Shown here: positions 17,309 to 26,447 of the stretch, piece by piece
How the letters are laid out: each line of letters begins with the position of its first letter
Numbering within the stretch: the stretch's first letter is position 1
Assembly (NCBI RefSeq): GCF_019048865.1
Contig: NZ_CP077604.1
Location: 4,092,001 to 4,156,000 of the forward strand
Direction of reading: 5' to 3'
Length of the DNA stretch: 64,000 nucleotides
Source: Aquihabitans sp. G128
GTDB lineage: Bacteria; Actinomycetota; Acidimicrobiia; Acidimicrobiales; Iamiaceae
Notes under the pieces: model-generated
What the model was told of the DNA's origin: nothing
The model's input: only the letters and a program-made list of their open reading frames with translations
The model's database searches: none
Translations under genes and position numbers: made by a program

Positions 17309-18414
17309 CACAGCACCGTCTCCGCCGGCCCGCCGCAGGCCGCGGCCGCCGTACGGCGCACGATGGCGTGGTGGCTCATCGTCAGGGCATCGGCGATGCG
17401 GCGGGTGAACGGAGCGGCGTGCGGACCGACGACGAAGGGTGCGACGTCCAACAGGGCGCGGTGGAGCTGGACACAGGTGCGGAACGTGCGAGCGAAGCCG
17501 TCGGTGAGCGCGGCTGCCGTCGTCTCGCTGGGCTCCTCGGAGAGGGCGAGCTCGGCCCAGAGCGTCGCGACCGAGTCGAACAGGTGCATCTCGGCATCGT
17601 GCTGGTCGCAGGCGAAGCCGGCTATCAGGTCGTCGACCTCGCGCCGGTGTGTGGATCCAATGAGCGGTGCCGCACGGCGAGCATCTCTCAGCGAGGCGCG
17701 GGTCAACCCGATGGGGACCCCGGCGAGGTTGAGGCGGTACAGGCGCGGATGTGAGTAAAGCCGCTCGTGGAGGGACGGGGGGGCGGTGAAGTCGAAGATC
17801 GAGCGGTCGGGCACGAACATCTCGTGGATCTCGTAGGAGTGGGATCCTGTGCCGCGCATGCCGAGCGCCGTCCAGTCGTTCGCCACCACGATCTGGTCGG
17901 GGTCAAGGACGGCGACGCGCTCATCACCCTCACCATCCACCTTAAAGCCGGCCACCACGACGTCGGCATGTGTGATCAGGGTGGCGAGCGGCCAGATCCC
18001 GTCGAGGACGTAGCCACCACAGGCCCGATCTCCCCTTCCCGCAGGGGTAGTGAACCCGCTGGTCACGGCATCAACGTTGTCAGTGAGTGGCGTGGGATCG
18101 CCCAGACGCGCTGCGTAGTAGCCGGTGTCGGTGCCGATGCATGTCGCCCAGCCAAGGGCAGCGTCGACGGTGCTCAGGGCCTCGATGGCGCAGATCTGGG
18201 CGATCGGGTCCGCTTCCCAGCCGCCCGCTGACCGGGGCTGGGCGAGACGGAAGATGCCAGATGCTCGAAGCTCGGCAACGACTGGCTCGACCAGGTCGCA
18301 TGCACGGTCGGAGGCGGTCGCGTGGACGCGCAACTCGGGCTCCTTGCGACTGACCCAGTTCGTGAACTCGTCGACGTGCGCGTCCTCGTACGTCGAGAAC
18401 GGACTCGGGGTCAT
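17308..18414 (-). CDS. Acyl-CoA dehydrogenase-like flavoprotein
   Basis: The 368-residue protein has the ACAD arrangement. An N-terminal helical domain (VVAELRASGIFRLAQPRSAG) is followed by the beta domain ADVVVAGFKVDGEGDERVAV with WTALGMRGTGSHSYEIHEMF, and then a C-terminal helical bundle. MRGTGSHSY is the conserved turn of acyl-CoA dehydrogenases and FMNH2/FAD monooxygenases of the HpaB-like group. ATG 18414 has AGGTGA upstream. Position between GT4 and NRPS genes suggests it oxidises a carrier- or amino-acid-bound intermediate, or acts as a hydroxylase. Confidence 0.78.
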   Translation of the reverse strand: MTPSPFSTYEDAHVDEFTNWVSRKEPELRVHATASDRACDLVEPVVAELRASGIFRLAQPRSAGGWEADPIAQICAIEALSTVDAALGWATCIGTDTGYYAARLGDPTPLTDNVDAVTSGFTTPAGRGDRACGGYVLDGIWPLATLITHADVVVAGFKVDGEGDERVAVLDPDQIVVANDWTALGMRGTGSHSYEIHEMFVPDRSIFDFTAPPSLHERLYSHPRLYRLNLAGVPIGLTRASLRDARRAAPLIGSTHRREVDDLIAGFACDQHDAEMHLFDSVATLWAELALSEEPSETTAAALTDGFARTFRTCVQLHRALLDVAPFVVGPHAAPFTRRIADALTMSHHAIVRRTAAAACGGPAETVL

Positions 18415-18419
18415 CTCGA

Positions 18420-19496
18420 TCACCTGGATGACACCCCGAGTGCGTGGGCGACCCGATCTGTGGTGGCTTCCCACGTGAGCCCCGCTTCCGCGAGCCCAGC
18501 AGCCCCCGGGAGGTCGCCGCCACGATGCGTCCAGGCTAGGCGGAGCGCGTCTGCGAGGGCGTCGACGTCACCTGGAGCAACGGCCGACTGCAGCAGGTCC
18601 GGGTGGTCGATCAAGGCTCCGACCCGGGTTGCGACGAGCGGAATGTTCTCGGAGATCGCGTCCAGCAGAGCGAGGCCGAGGCCCTCGTAGTCGGATGCTG
18701 ACGCCATAAGGCGGCAGCTGCGCAGGAGGGTCGACAGGGCCGCCCGGTCAACGAAACCGACGTCCGTCCACATCGCTGGAGGAATACAGGAGTAGACCGA
18801 GGCCAGGTGGGCACCGTTCCGACGGGAACCGGCCAGCACGAGCCGGAACTCGGGAAGCTCCTCGGCCAAGTAGCCGACCGCTGCGGCCAGGGTTCGATGG
18901 CCCTTGTTGTCTTGGTCAGATGCGACGCAGAGGGCATAGGGGGCGGAGCCCTCGCTGGGGCGGTCATCGATCTGGGCTGCTGTTGTTCCGCCCCCGACAA
19001 CCACGATGCGGCCCCACGGACCGAGGTCGCTGGCGCGCGTGGCGACGACCGACGAAGGGACCACGATCACGGCCGCTCGCCGGGCGGAACGGGCGGCACG
19101 GCGGCGCACCCGATCGCGAGCCCCCGTCGTCCCGGTGTGGAGGTCGTGGAACGAGACAGCGTACGACCGACGACGAACGAGTCGCGGAGCCGTGATGCTG
19201 ATGGGGGACCACACGACCGCGGATCGACAGGTCCAGGAGATCGGACCGAGCACGAGCTGCTCCGCCACGAGCCGAGCGAGTCGTCCTCGAAGGGGCCAAG
19301 GGAGCACGCGCACGCACATTTCACGAAGCGTCAGGCGATCGCGCAAGACGTCGAGCGAACCCCGATCGGTGATGACGGTGACCGAGACCCGACGAGACAG
19401 GCGCGACAGCACCTCGCAGGTGTGGATCAGTGACCCACCCATGTCCGCCTTGAGGTCGACGAGGTGCACCACGACGCGACGGCGGGTCCCGCTCAC
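18420..19496 (-). CDS. GT4-family glycosyltransferase
   Basis: The 358-residue protein has two Rossmann-like halves. The first contains VVVHLVDLKADMGGSLIHTC, a typical acceptor-side opening. The second has SAPYALCVASDQDNKGHRTL, FRLVLAGSRRNG and the nucleotide-sugar motif DYEGLGLALLDAISENIPLV (E-x7-E). This is a retaining GT4 glycosyltransferase of the MshA/PimA type. GTG 19496 overlaps the PIG-L stop as GTGA. Pairing with a PIG-L deacetylase gene recalls pathways in which GlcNAc is transferred and then deacetylated, but the acceptor here is unknown. Confidence 0.82.
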   Translation of the reverse strand: MSGTRRRVVVHLVDLKADMGGSLIHTCEVLSRLSRRVSVTVITDRGSLDVLRDRLTLREMCVRVLPWPLRGRLARLVAEQLVLGPISWTCRSAVVWSPISITAPRLVRRRSYAVSFHDLHTGTTGARDRVRRRAARSARRAAVIVVPSSVVATRASDLGPWGRIVVVGGGTTAAQIDDRPSEGSAPYALCVASDQDNKGHRTLAAAVGYLAEELPEFRLVLAGSRRNGAHLASVYSCIPPAMWTDVGFVDRAALSTLLRSCRLMASASDYEGLGLALLDAISENIPLVATRVGALIDHPDLLQSAVAPGDVDALADALRLAWTHRGGDLPGAAGLAEAGLTWEATTDRVAHALGVSSR

Positions 19497-20173
19497 CGCT
19501 CCATCACCGCCAAGGGGAGGTCCACGGTGCAGTGCTCCACCGTGAACGCCTCTGCCTGGGTCGAGCCGGCGAACATGCGACCGCGGTAGGCGCCGAGGCC
19601 CTGGGCGGCCTCTCCAATCCCGAGACGCTCTACCTCGTCGCGGTAGGCCGCCGCCGCCTCCGCCTTGTTGATGGCGGCGGTGCCGTCTACAGGCAAGCAG
19701 AGAGCGGGCCGACGGATCGGGCTCCACACCTCAAAGCCCAGAATCAGGTCGATCGTCGGCGCCGGCGAGCTGACCATCGTGCTCGTCGCCGAGAAGGCTG
19801 CTTCGCGACCAGCCAGATGGACTTCGGCGTGGTCCTGATCCGACTCATGTTCGTGCGGGATGAGCAGGACGCCGGGGTGGAGTAGCTCGATGACGGCAAT
19901 GAGGCGGTCCAGGAGCCCCGCCTGGTGGCGTAACGCCCGCGTGGTGAAGCCAAGGAACTCGACACCAGTGGCGCCCAGCCGTCGTGCGGCCAGGCGAGCC
20001 TGGTCGCGCCGTCGCTCAGTTGCGGCCACGGAGAGTTCTCCGTCCGTAACGTGCACAATGTGCACTGGGATGCCGGTGGCCGCCAGCCGAGCCAGCAGGC
20101 CGCCGGCGCCGATGACCTCGTCGTCGGGGTGGGGAGCGATCAGGACGATCGGCCGATGAGCCGCCCTGTTCAC
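19493..20173 (-). CDS. PIG-L/LmbE-family deacetylase 1
   Basis: The 226-residue protein has the zinc motif IAPHPDDEVIGAGG near the N-terminus and HEHESDQDHAEVH further on, which supplies the third ligand. These enzymes remove N-acetyl groups from GlcNAc-containing substrates in mycothiol, GPI and antibiotic pathways. GTG 20173 overlaps the upstream stop as GTGA. A second PIG-L gene heads the same operon, so two deacetylations or two substrates are likely. Confidence 0.85.
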   Translation of the reverse strand: MNRAAHRPIVLIAPHPDDEVIGAGGLLARLAATGIPVHIVHVTDGELSVAATERRRDQARLAARRLGATGVEFLGFTTRALRHQAGLLDRLIAVIELLHPGVLLIPHEHESDQDHAEVHLAGREAAFSATSTMVSSPAPTIDLILGFEVWSPIRRPALCLPVDGTAAINKAEAAAAYRDEVERLGIGEAAQGLGAYRGRMFAGSTQAEAFTVEHCTVDLPLAVMER

Positions 20174-21132
20174 GACGCTGCAGTCCAGACGCGGTCGAGC
20201 ACGTCGATCACCGCACAGGTCTGCGCCCGACTCGATGGGACTGCCCCTTCTCGGATCGCATCGAGCATCCAACCGATGCCCCAGCCGACGGTGGGGCCGG
20301 CGAAGTCAGGCACAGGCAGTTCGGGCGGTGAGGTGCCTACGTCCCAACGCTGCACTCCATCGGGGGAGGCAAGTCCCCAGAGCGCCACCCGAGCAGTCTC
20401 CTCGGAAGAGCACCACGTCACCGATGGTGCGCCGCCGCCGCCGTCCCAGGAAACGTCCAGAGATGCCACCGTCCCGTGGGGCCAGCGGAGTAATGCGGTC
20501 CACGACGAGCCAGTGGGTTGGGCTTGCTGGCTCCGGGCGGCTGCGACGACCTCGGCGTCGAGCCCGAACAAGTGGACCAGAACATCGACACCGTAGATGC
20601 CGAGGTCGTACAGGCAGCCTCGTGCAGCCGGCTCGTAGTAGTGGGTCGGGTCGCCCTGGAACCAAGGGCTGCGACCGGGGCCGGGTTCGACGCATCGTGC
20701 GTGCGCAATCGTGGCCCCCGCGGCCTCGCCGATACCTTGCGCCCGGAGTGCCGGCGACTTCCCGAACGCGGGGGCGCTCACGAGTGCCGCGCCGTTGGTC
20801 TCAGCCAGGTCAAATAACTGGTGGCAGCGGTGGGCGTCGTACGCCAAGGGCTTCTCGCAATAGGTGTGGACACCGTGGCGCAGGCTCAACTCAACTAGCC
20901 CTGAGTGGGACAGTCCTGGGGTCAGGATGGCGATCAGATCGATGTCCCCAGCCGAGAGCAGCGCCGAGAGCGAGTCGTAGGTCGCCCACCCCAGGCCGCC
21001 GGCGGTCATACGTGCGGCGCTGGAGGCATCCGCCACGGCCGTGATTTCCGCGCCGTGGGCCTCCAGGAGAGGGATGTACCGGGTGAGCGCTACCTGTCCG
21101 AGTCCGCACACGCCGACGCGAAATGACGTCAT
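20170..21132 (-). CDS. Gfo/Idh/MocA-family oxidoreductase
   Basis: The 320-residue protein starts MTSFRVGVCGLGQVALTRYI with the NAD(P)-binding GxGxxA-type motif. It has DIDLIAILTPGLSHSGLVEL and the signature GVHTYCEKPLAYDAHRC (EKP lysine). The C-terminal domain contains CLYDLGIYGVDVLVHLFG, with the conserved GxHxxD-like position changed to GIYGVD. Family members oxidise sugars or inositols at a hydroxyl. The start overlaps the MDR stop as ATGA. It probably works on a sugar or cyclitol part of the product. Confidence 0.82.
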   Translation of the reverse strand: MTSFRVGVCGLGQVALTRYIPLLEAHGAEITAVADASSAARMTAGGLGWATYDSLSALLSAGDIDLIAILTPGLSHSGLVELSLRHGVHTYCEKPLAYDAHRCHQLFDLAETNGAALVSAPAFGKSPALRAQGIGEAAGATIAHARCVEPGPGRSPWFQGDPTHYYEPAARGCLYDLGIYGVDVLVHLFGLDAEVVAAARSQQAQPTGSSWTALLRWPHGTVASLDVSWDGGGGAPSVTWCSSEETARVALWGLASPDGVQRWDVGTSPPELPVPDFAGPTVGWGIGWMLDAIREGAVPSSRAQTCAVIDVLDRVWTAAS

Positions 21133-22217
21133 GCCCGCTCCTCCCGCCCGTAGGTGAACGCATAGCCGATTCCCGGGTGCTCCCGCACGACTCGATAGGA
21201 CACGTCGGGCACCCAGGGGTCGAGCTCGTGGGTGACGAGGCCCCTGCCGATGCCGGCCGCCAGGAGGCGTTCCGCAGTGACCCTCAGCCGCTCGAGGTCC
21301 CATCGTCGTGAGCCGGTGCCGCAACCCCAGTCGAACTGGCTCGACACGATCTCCAGGGCATTGTGGTGGAACTCTGCACCCAGGGACAACGAAACGGGTA
21401 GTGCACCGTGGAAGCTTGTCACCACCAGACGGCCGTGCGGGCGCAGGAGACGCAGAGCGCCTTCAAGCGCCTCCGGCGCTCCCGAGGTATCGATGACGAC
21501 GTCGACCCCGGGACCCGAGTCGGCCGGCAATCCATTGTCGGGGAGTCCACCACGTGTGACGTCGATGACGGTCGCACCCGCCTCCTGAGCCACCCCCAAG
21601 CCCATGGATCGGGTGCCGAGGACGGTCACTCCGAAGCCATGGAGGAGCAGGATTCGGGTGACCATCAACCCGATCACTCCCGCTCCGACTACCACCGTGT
21701 CTTCGCCGGGGATCAGACCGGCATCCTGCACGCTCTTCAGCGCCACTTGCGCAGAGACGAGCAGGGCGCCCTCGGTCGGGGGCAACCCGGCTGGCACCTC
21801 CGTCCATCGCCCGTCTAGGGCAATTCGATGACGATCCCCGTGCGATGCGAACGCGGTGACAAGAGTCCCTAGAGTTGGGCCACCAACGCACGTTCGGGTC
21901 ACCTCGCCGACCCACTGGTACCCAAGCGCAGAGACGGGGACCGGTGGCGCGGCCACGAAACGGCGCGCAGTGAAGTCGAAGTCAGCTGCCGCGAACGGGG
22001 TAGCGCCACTTGCGACTCGTAGTTCCGTGCCGCGGCTGACCACTGAGACTACGGCCGTGGCGTCGAACGACGTTGCCTCCGGAAACGGCTCCAGGTCCGC
22101 GTCGACGACAACTAGGTACCCATCCTCGACATGCAGCTCTCGCCTCACCCCCACCACTACCTGGGACAGTATCCGATCGCGACTGGCTAGTGGACCGGGT
22201 ACCCCAGGGGCATCCAC
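21129..22217 (-). CDS. MDR-family zinc-type alcohol dehydrogenase
   Basis: The 362-residue protein has a GroES-like N-terminal domain (VVSVVSRGTELRVASG, VPVSALGYQWVGEVTR) and a Rossmann domain with EDTVVVGAGVIGLMVTRILL. It ends in a dimerisation region. The pattern resembles the BchC-like or sugar-dehydrogenase branch of medium-chain dehydrogenases. The structural-zinc cysteine cluster is not evident. The gene abuts the GNAT gene and overlaps the Gfo/Idh gene, so the two dehydrogenases are probably made together. Confidence 0.78.
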   Translation of the reverse strand: MDAPGVPGPLASRDRILSQVVVGVRRELHVEDGYLVVVDADLEPFPEATSFDATAVVSVVSRGTELRVASGATPFAAADFDFTARRFVAAPPVPVSALGYQWVGEVTRTCVGGPTLGTLVTAFASHGDRHRIALDGRWTEVPAGLPPTEGALLVSAQVALKSVQDAGLIPGEDTVVVGAGVIGLMVTRILLLHGFGVTVLGTRSMGLGVAQEAGATVIDVTRGGLPDNGLPADSGPGVDVVIDTSGAPEALEGALRLLRPHGRLVVTSFHGALPVSLSLGAEFHHNALEIVSSQFDWGCGTGSRRWDLERLRVTAERLLAAGIGRGLVTHELDPWVPDVSYRVVREHPGIGYAFTYGREERA

Positions 22218-23243
22218 TCAGGTCCTTCCGCCCTTGATTCTGAGATGGATCGTGGCCCCCGCCTCCGGCCTCCACTTGAGCTTGTACGGTTCGTCGCCCC
22301 TGCCAAGCCATACCCCCTCGGTTCCTGCGTGGCGAGCGACGTCGAGCCAGTTCTTCATCAGGAGGGTGTTGATCTCGTAGCGTGAGCAGGCCTCGGCTGT
22401 GGCGCCGAAGAGGTAGCTGACGACCATCCTCTCTGACACGAGCACGAGGTCCGAGACCAGAACACGCCCGTCGGGTGCAGTCAGCTCTTGGATCCCTGAC
22501 CGACGATTCGATGTCCGCCAACCTTCGACCGCTTGGGCGACCAGACGTTCGAAGGCAGTGGTGGCGTGAGCTGGAATGAGCCCCCGTCCGGCCCAGTAGG
22601 CCCGGTGCATTTCGACCCAGCGTTGTATTGCAACGTCGACCGATTGGCCTTCTAGTGCCACTGTCGTCCACTGCAACCCATCGGCGTTCATCCGACGCAG
22701 CGTCCGGCGCGCTGACTCCCGTCGTCGTCGATCGACCCCGGCCAGGATCACTTCGAGATCTGTTCCCCGGACGAAGAGCGACGCCGACCCGCGGGTCGAG
22801 CGGACCCGCTCATTCGGAAGGTGTGCAGCGACGTCGATCATGTGGCCGTGCTCCGGCACGTCTCGCAGGTGGAAGTCGAGGCCCGTGCCGGCCAGCCACC
22901 GAGCGATTGCTCGGTGGGCTTGGTCCTCCCACCCGGCGCGGACGATTGCATCGAGGTGGTCGCTGCTTCCTTCGCCGAGCCAATGCAGGAACGAGGTCGT
23001 CGCCCCCCGATACAACGGCACAATCGCTACGAGGTGGTGGTCCGAATCCCGGATCGTCATCACCGCGGTCTCGTCAGTAGACGACATCACCGATGCTCGC
23101 CAACTCAGCAGCCACTGGTGGTCCTGAAATGGTGACGCCCGCTCATCGGAGTCCACGAGCTCGGCCCATTCGTCCGTCATGGCGTGCAACGCTGCGACCG
23201 AGGTGACCACGCCCGCCTCGAGATCGGGCCCTGATGGTGTCAC
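22218..23243 (-). CDS. GNAT-fold acyl/aminoacyl transferase (CelD/FemAB-like, PF13480)
   Basis: The 341-residue protein contains VTSVAALHAMTDEWAELVDS, SPFQDHQWLLSWRAS and a C-terminal half ending WLGRGDEPYKLKWRPEAG. This is the layout of PF13480 (CelD/BcsL) double-GNAT proteins. They transfer acyl groups to polysaccharide or antibiotic precursors. The GRGDEPYKxxW ending is strongly conserved in that family. GTG 23243 overlaps the methyltransferase stop as GTGA. Confidence 0.8.
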   Translation of the reverse strand: MTPSGPDLEAGVVTSVAALHAMTDEWAELVDSDERASPFQDHQWLLSWRASVMSSTDETAVMTIRDSDHHLVAIVPLYRGATTSFLHWLGEGSSDHLDAIVRAGWEDQAHRAIARWLAGTGLDFHLRDVPEHGHMIDVAAHLPNERVRSTRGSASLFVRGTDLEVILAGVDRRRRESARRTLRRMNADGLQWTTVALEGQSVDVAIQRWVEMHRAYWAGRGLIPAHATTAFERLVAQAVEGWRTSNRRSGIQELTAPDGRVLVSDLVLVSERMVVSYLFGATAEACSRYEINTLLMKNWLDVARHAGTEGVWLGRGDEPYKLKWRPEAGATIHLRIKGGRT

Positions 23244-23830
23244 GGGTGACGCACTACGAACAGAGCGCCTCGCCACAAGGTCTGCTCGACTGCCTTCCAC
23301 TCGACGGGCGCTCCGCCGCATGAGCTCGAGATGGCGGCGGCACTGAGCTCGGGAGTCATCTCGTAGTCGTAGTTCACGATGAGGAGCACCCCCGTGGGTT
23401 CGAGACGGCCGAACATGTCTGCGACAAGCAGTTCTCGGGTTCGGTCGGGCAGACGGGCGAGGGCAGGAAGGACGTCGGCGGCAAGGACGATCCCGAACGG
23501 AGTGCCTGGTGCGATGCAGCCGAGCGACGATGCCTGGATCCGGGGACCCGATGGGGCGACACGGAGCATCTCGAAGGAGAGGTCAATGGAGAGGACCCAG
23601 TCGGAGCGGTCATGTAGGAAGGGCGTGAGTCGTCCTATCCCGCATCCGAAGTCGAGCGCTCGGGCTGCTCGCGACACATGTCCGAGGCACCTAGCCAGCT
23701 CAGACTCGAGTTCCCGGGTGGCCGTGGCAAGGTCGCTCCGACGCCCGAAGGATGTCAGCAGAACCGCAGCCTCCGGCGACGTGCGTGCGGCTCGATCGTA
23801 GGCACGCCGCGTCTGCTCAATGGAGCTCAG
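23240..23830 (-). CDS. SAM-dependent methyltransferase
   Basis: The protein has the class I motif RALDFGCGIGRLTPFL followed by VLSIDLSFEMLRVA (acidic residue after beta-2) and AADVLPALARLPDRT. No ATG, GTG or TTG with a ribosome site opens the frame near the end of the preceding small gene. The start is therefore uncertain, and CTG 23830 is given as an estimate. Methylation of a hydroxyl, amine or carboxyl of an intermediate is the expected role. Confidence 0.72.
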   Translation of the reverse strand: MSSIEQTRRAYDRAARTSPEAAVLLTSFGRRSDLATATRELESELARCLGHVSRAARALDFGCGIGRLTPFLHDRSDWVLSIDLSFEMLRVAPSGPRIQASSLGCIAPGTPFGIVLAADVLPALARLPDRTRELLVADMFGRLEPTGVLLIVNYDYEMTPELSAAAISSSCGGAPVEWKAVEQTLWRGALFVVRHP

Positions 23831-23999
23831 GGCGTTCAGGGGGGATGAGGACCTCCTGGACCTCGGCCAGGAAGTCGACCGACGCAGCAGCGAGGTTGGT
23901 GAGGAGCACTTCGTCCTCGGCATTCAGCGTGTCCCTGTCGCTTGGCTGGCCATCGAGTAGGCGCTGGATCAGCAGTTCGCGACGTTCCCCCTCGTTCAC
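23817..23999 (-). CDS. Small acidic helical protein, biosynthetic operon
   Basis: The 60-residue protein begins VNEGERRELLIQRLLDGQPS and is acidic and helical throughout, ending in IPPERPELH. It has no recognised family and lacks the GxDS serine of carrier proteins. GTG 23999 overlaps the PIG-L stop as GTGA, so it is translated with the operon. Confidence 0.55.
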   Translation of the reverse strand: MNEGERRELLIQRLLDGQPSDRDTLNAEDEVLLTNLAAASVDFLAEVQEVLIPPERPELH

Positions 24000-24745
24000 T
24001 GTTCCCCTATCAGTTGGCGAAGCGTGTGCAGCCCGCGGCGCTGTGCATCGGTCTTCGTGACAAACCAGTCCGCTCCGCCGCACATTTGCCGGGCTGCCGT
24101 CCCGACATCGTTCACGGCGGGGAAAAGCCACCGCACCTGGGTCTCGTAGCACGCGATCGCTGCGACTTTCGCGGACCATGCGGTCGGCGAGAGGTGCAAC
24201 GGCGTACACCGGTCTCGAAAGGCTGATGAGCCGCCGTACGGCATGTCGCTCCAGGTTGCGCACGCAGTGCCGGCGCAGGACGTCGCCAGTGCGGCGGCTG
24301 TTGCGACATGGTCGATGTGATCCCCGTGCCCTGCCGGTCCCAAGACGAGTACGGGACATGCTTCGGCGAGGCGCCGCGTCAGCGTTTCAGACACCTTCGC
24401 AACGAGTTCAGCTTCCGGAGCCGTCCGATAGAGATCGGCTTCCTCCTGGATCAGCCATTGATCAGGAGCTGCGCGACGGTGGACGGCGTCGCAGAACATG
24501 AGGTGGTGCTTACGTGCGCCGAGCGACTCGACCGCTCGGCGGTCCTCAGCCCGTCTAGCCGCGCCAATATTCGCCCCGCTCAGCCCGGCGAGCCGAGCAG
24601 CGAGGTGAGAAACCTGCGGTGGCGCGTCGGACGCAAACACGGTGACGATCTCGACGGTGTGGCGCTTCGCTAGGTCGTGAAGGACTCCGCCGATGGAAAG
24701 CACTGCGTCATCGGGGTGTGGCGACACGGCAACGATCGTCGTCAT
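23996..24745 (-). CDS. PIG-L/LmbE-family deacetylase 2, first gene of the biosynthetic operon
   Basis: The 249-residue protein has VAVSPHPDDAVLSIGG near its start and LVLGPAGHGDHIDHVATAAA for the third zinc ligand. The second position of the PHPDDE motif varies (DDA). The ATG is preceded by AAGGAG. As first gene of a run of nearly contiguous minus-strand genes reaching to 7539, its upstream region should hold the operon promoter. It is likely to deacetylate an N-acetylated sugar intermediate. Confidence 0.85.
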   Translation of the reverse strand: MTTIVAVSPHPDDAVLSIGGVLHDLAKRHTVEIVTVFASDAPPQVSHLAARLAGLSGANIGAARRAEDRRAVESLGARKHHLMFCDAVHRRAAPDQWLIQEEADLYRTAPEAELVAKVSETLTRRLAEACPVLVLGPAGHGDHIDHVATAAALATSCAGTACATWSDMPYGGSSAFRDRCTPLHLSPTAWSAKVAAIACYETQVRWLFPAVNDVGTAARQMCGGADWFVTKTDAQRRGLHTLRQLIGEQ

Positions 24746-25194
24746 GGGGCTCCTTGCCGTATGCGCCGGACTCGGGCGTCGCAGCGGACGGCGGCGAGCA
24801 TGAGGCCTGCAGTGTGAAGATCCTGATGGCGGTGGCCGATGCGCTGCATGACGGGGCCGGTGGCATCCTGGTGGACATCGGCGACGACGAGCAGCTCGCT
24901 CGCTCGATCCCTGCGGTCAGGTCCGACTTCATCGCCGCGTTGGCCAGATCGCAGCATGTTGAGGCAACCGCCTGTCATCAGCCCATCGTCCAACGGACTG
25001 GCGATCCTACGACCGACGTCTGGGCCGCGCCCGAACCGTTGCACGGCGGTGCGGGGAGATCTACTGCGAACCTCCTGGCTTCTCTCACCCCATCATCTTG
25101 GCGTGAATGTGACGTCGCAGCTGATAGACACGGCGGCCGCGTCCGCCTCACTACCGATCAGGTCAGAGCAGCGTGCGGCGCCGAGGGAGGAATC
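24746..25194. other. Divergent intergenic region upstream of the biosynthetic operon
   Basis: No convincing gene is present. Open frames on both strands lack ribosome sites and motifs. It should carry the promoter of the minus-strand operon and that of the plus-strand gene at 25195. Confidence 0.4.
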
Positions 25195-25581
25195 ATGAGC
25201 AACGATCGCGGCGTCCCGACGCCGACCAAGATCCTGAGGGTGCTGGGCGAAGGCGAGCAGCTCGAGTACGCCGCCAACGGCCACGAAGTGACTGCGACCT
25301 GGGGTCTGCGCAGGTCTTCACCCGGCTTCGTTCTGGTCACGAACCATCGCTTAGTCGTCGTCGGTAAGCCCCCGCTGATGGGCAAAGTGCCGGTCGATGC
25401 GTCGATTCCATGGGCCGACGGGCGGCGGGTGTCAGGTGAGCCCGATGGCGGATGGATCCGGGTGGATCTCGAGACCGTCGATGGCGTACTGAGCATCTGC
25501 ACGCCGGCCACAGCCGCCTACGAGATCGAGACGCGATCGCGCAGCCATATCGTTGACGCGCGCAATGGCCACGCTCGATGA
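25195..25581 (+). CDS. Hypothetical protein with PH-like domain
   Basis: The 128-residue protein begins MSNDRGVPTPTKILRVLGEG, continues EQLEYAANGHEV and contains FVLVTNHRLVVVGKPPLMG. This pattern resembles bacterial PH-like/GRAM-like domains that recur in small actinobacterial proteins. The ATG follows GGGAGGAATC, a good ribosome site. It is transcribed away from the biosynthetic operon and has no clear link to it. Confidence 0.55.
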   Translation: MSNDRGVPTPTKILRVLGEGEQLEYAANGHEVTATWGLRRSSPGFVLVTNHRLVVVGKPPLMGKVPVDASIPWADGRRVSGEPDGGWIRVDLETVDGVLSICTPATAAYEIETRSRSHIVDARNGHAR

Positions 25582-25720
25582 TGCTCGGCCCGCTACGACT
25601 TAGCTGACCGGGCTAGTTGTAGTGACCACGGACCTTGTTGACGCTGGTCTGAGTTGAAGTGAGCCCCCTGGGCGAGTGTGGAGCTGTCTAGGACCCACGC
25701 TCGAACCAGGAGGCTCAGAG

Positions 25721-26422
25721 GTGCACGGTAACGCTCGGCTCACGCCGCTCGGCCGGTCGACGATGGTGATGCGGATCGAGTCAGGTCGACCCGTCGCACA
25801 GGTCGCATACGTCGCATACGTCGCATACGTCGCAGCAGAGACGGGCATCTCGCGCCCGCGGCATACAAATGGTGGAGCCGGTGGCGCGAGGAAGGTCTCG
25901 ACGGGCTCGTTGACCGCTCCAGTCGGCCGCACTCGTGCGCCGCACCAGACCCGCCTGCGCTCGAGGAACAGATCGCCGAGCTGCGCCCGGACCCTGAAGG
26001 TGGGCCCGGTCCGGATCGGAGCGATGCTCGCGGTTCCGGCCTCGACGGTGCACCGGGTCTTGTGTCGCCTCGGGCTCAGCCGGCTCTGTTGAATGGGCCG
26101 GCCGACGGGGCGGGTGATCCGGCGCTACGAACGCGACGTGCCTGGCGAGCTCGTGCATGTCGACATCAAGAAGCTCGGCCGGGTTCCTGATGGCGGCGGC
26201 TGGCGGATCCACGGCCGCGAGAACCGCCCGAACCGAATCGCAGACCGGACTGGGACTTCATCTCTGCGGTCGATGACCAGTCCCGGCTCGCCTACAGCGA
26301 GATCCACGCCGACGAGAAGGCCGACACCTGCGTCGCGTTCTGGCAGCGGGCCAGCGCCTTCTTCGCCGACGATGGCGTTGCGACGCTGCGAGCATCGCAG
26401 CTGGGTGAACCCGTATCATGAG
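25721..26422 (+). pseudogene. IS481-family transposase, frameshifted and truncated
   Basis: Reading across frames from GTG 25721 gives ARLTPLGRSTMVMRIESGRP, then AYKWWSRWREEGLDGLVDRS, then VGPVRIGAMLAVPASTVHRV, then GELVHVDIKKLGRV and DDQSRLAYSEIHADEKADTC. This is the HTH plus DDE order of IS481 transposases, with the first two acidic residues present. The third catalytic residue and the C-terminus are missing. A stop at about 26090 and at least two frame changes make it non-functional. Terminal inverted repeats could not be defined. Confidence 0.8.
25802..25834 (+). repeat. 9-bp tandem repeat (GTCGCATAC) in the transposase remnant
   Basis: The unit GTCGCATAC is present three times in succession, followed by a partial GTCGCA. 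It encodes repeated VAY. IS481 transposases normally have one such unit at this place, so two extra units appear to have been gained by slippage. The insertion keeps the frame. Confidence 0.7.
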
Positions 26423-26447
26423 GACTGACCCGAAGCATGGTGACCCG

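Noticed and set aside
25802..25834. Short tandem repeats as a CRISPR array
   Set aside because: Units are 9 bp, contiguous without spacers and inside a transposase frame. No CRISPR array was found elsewhere.
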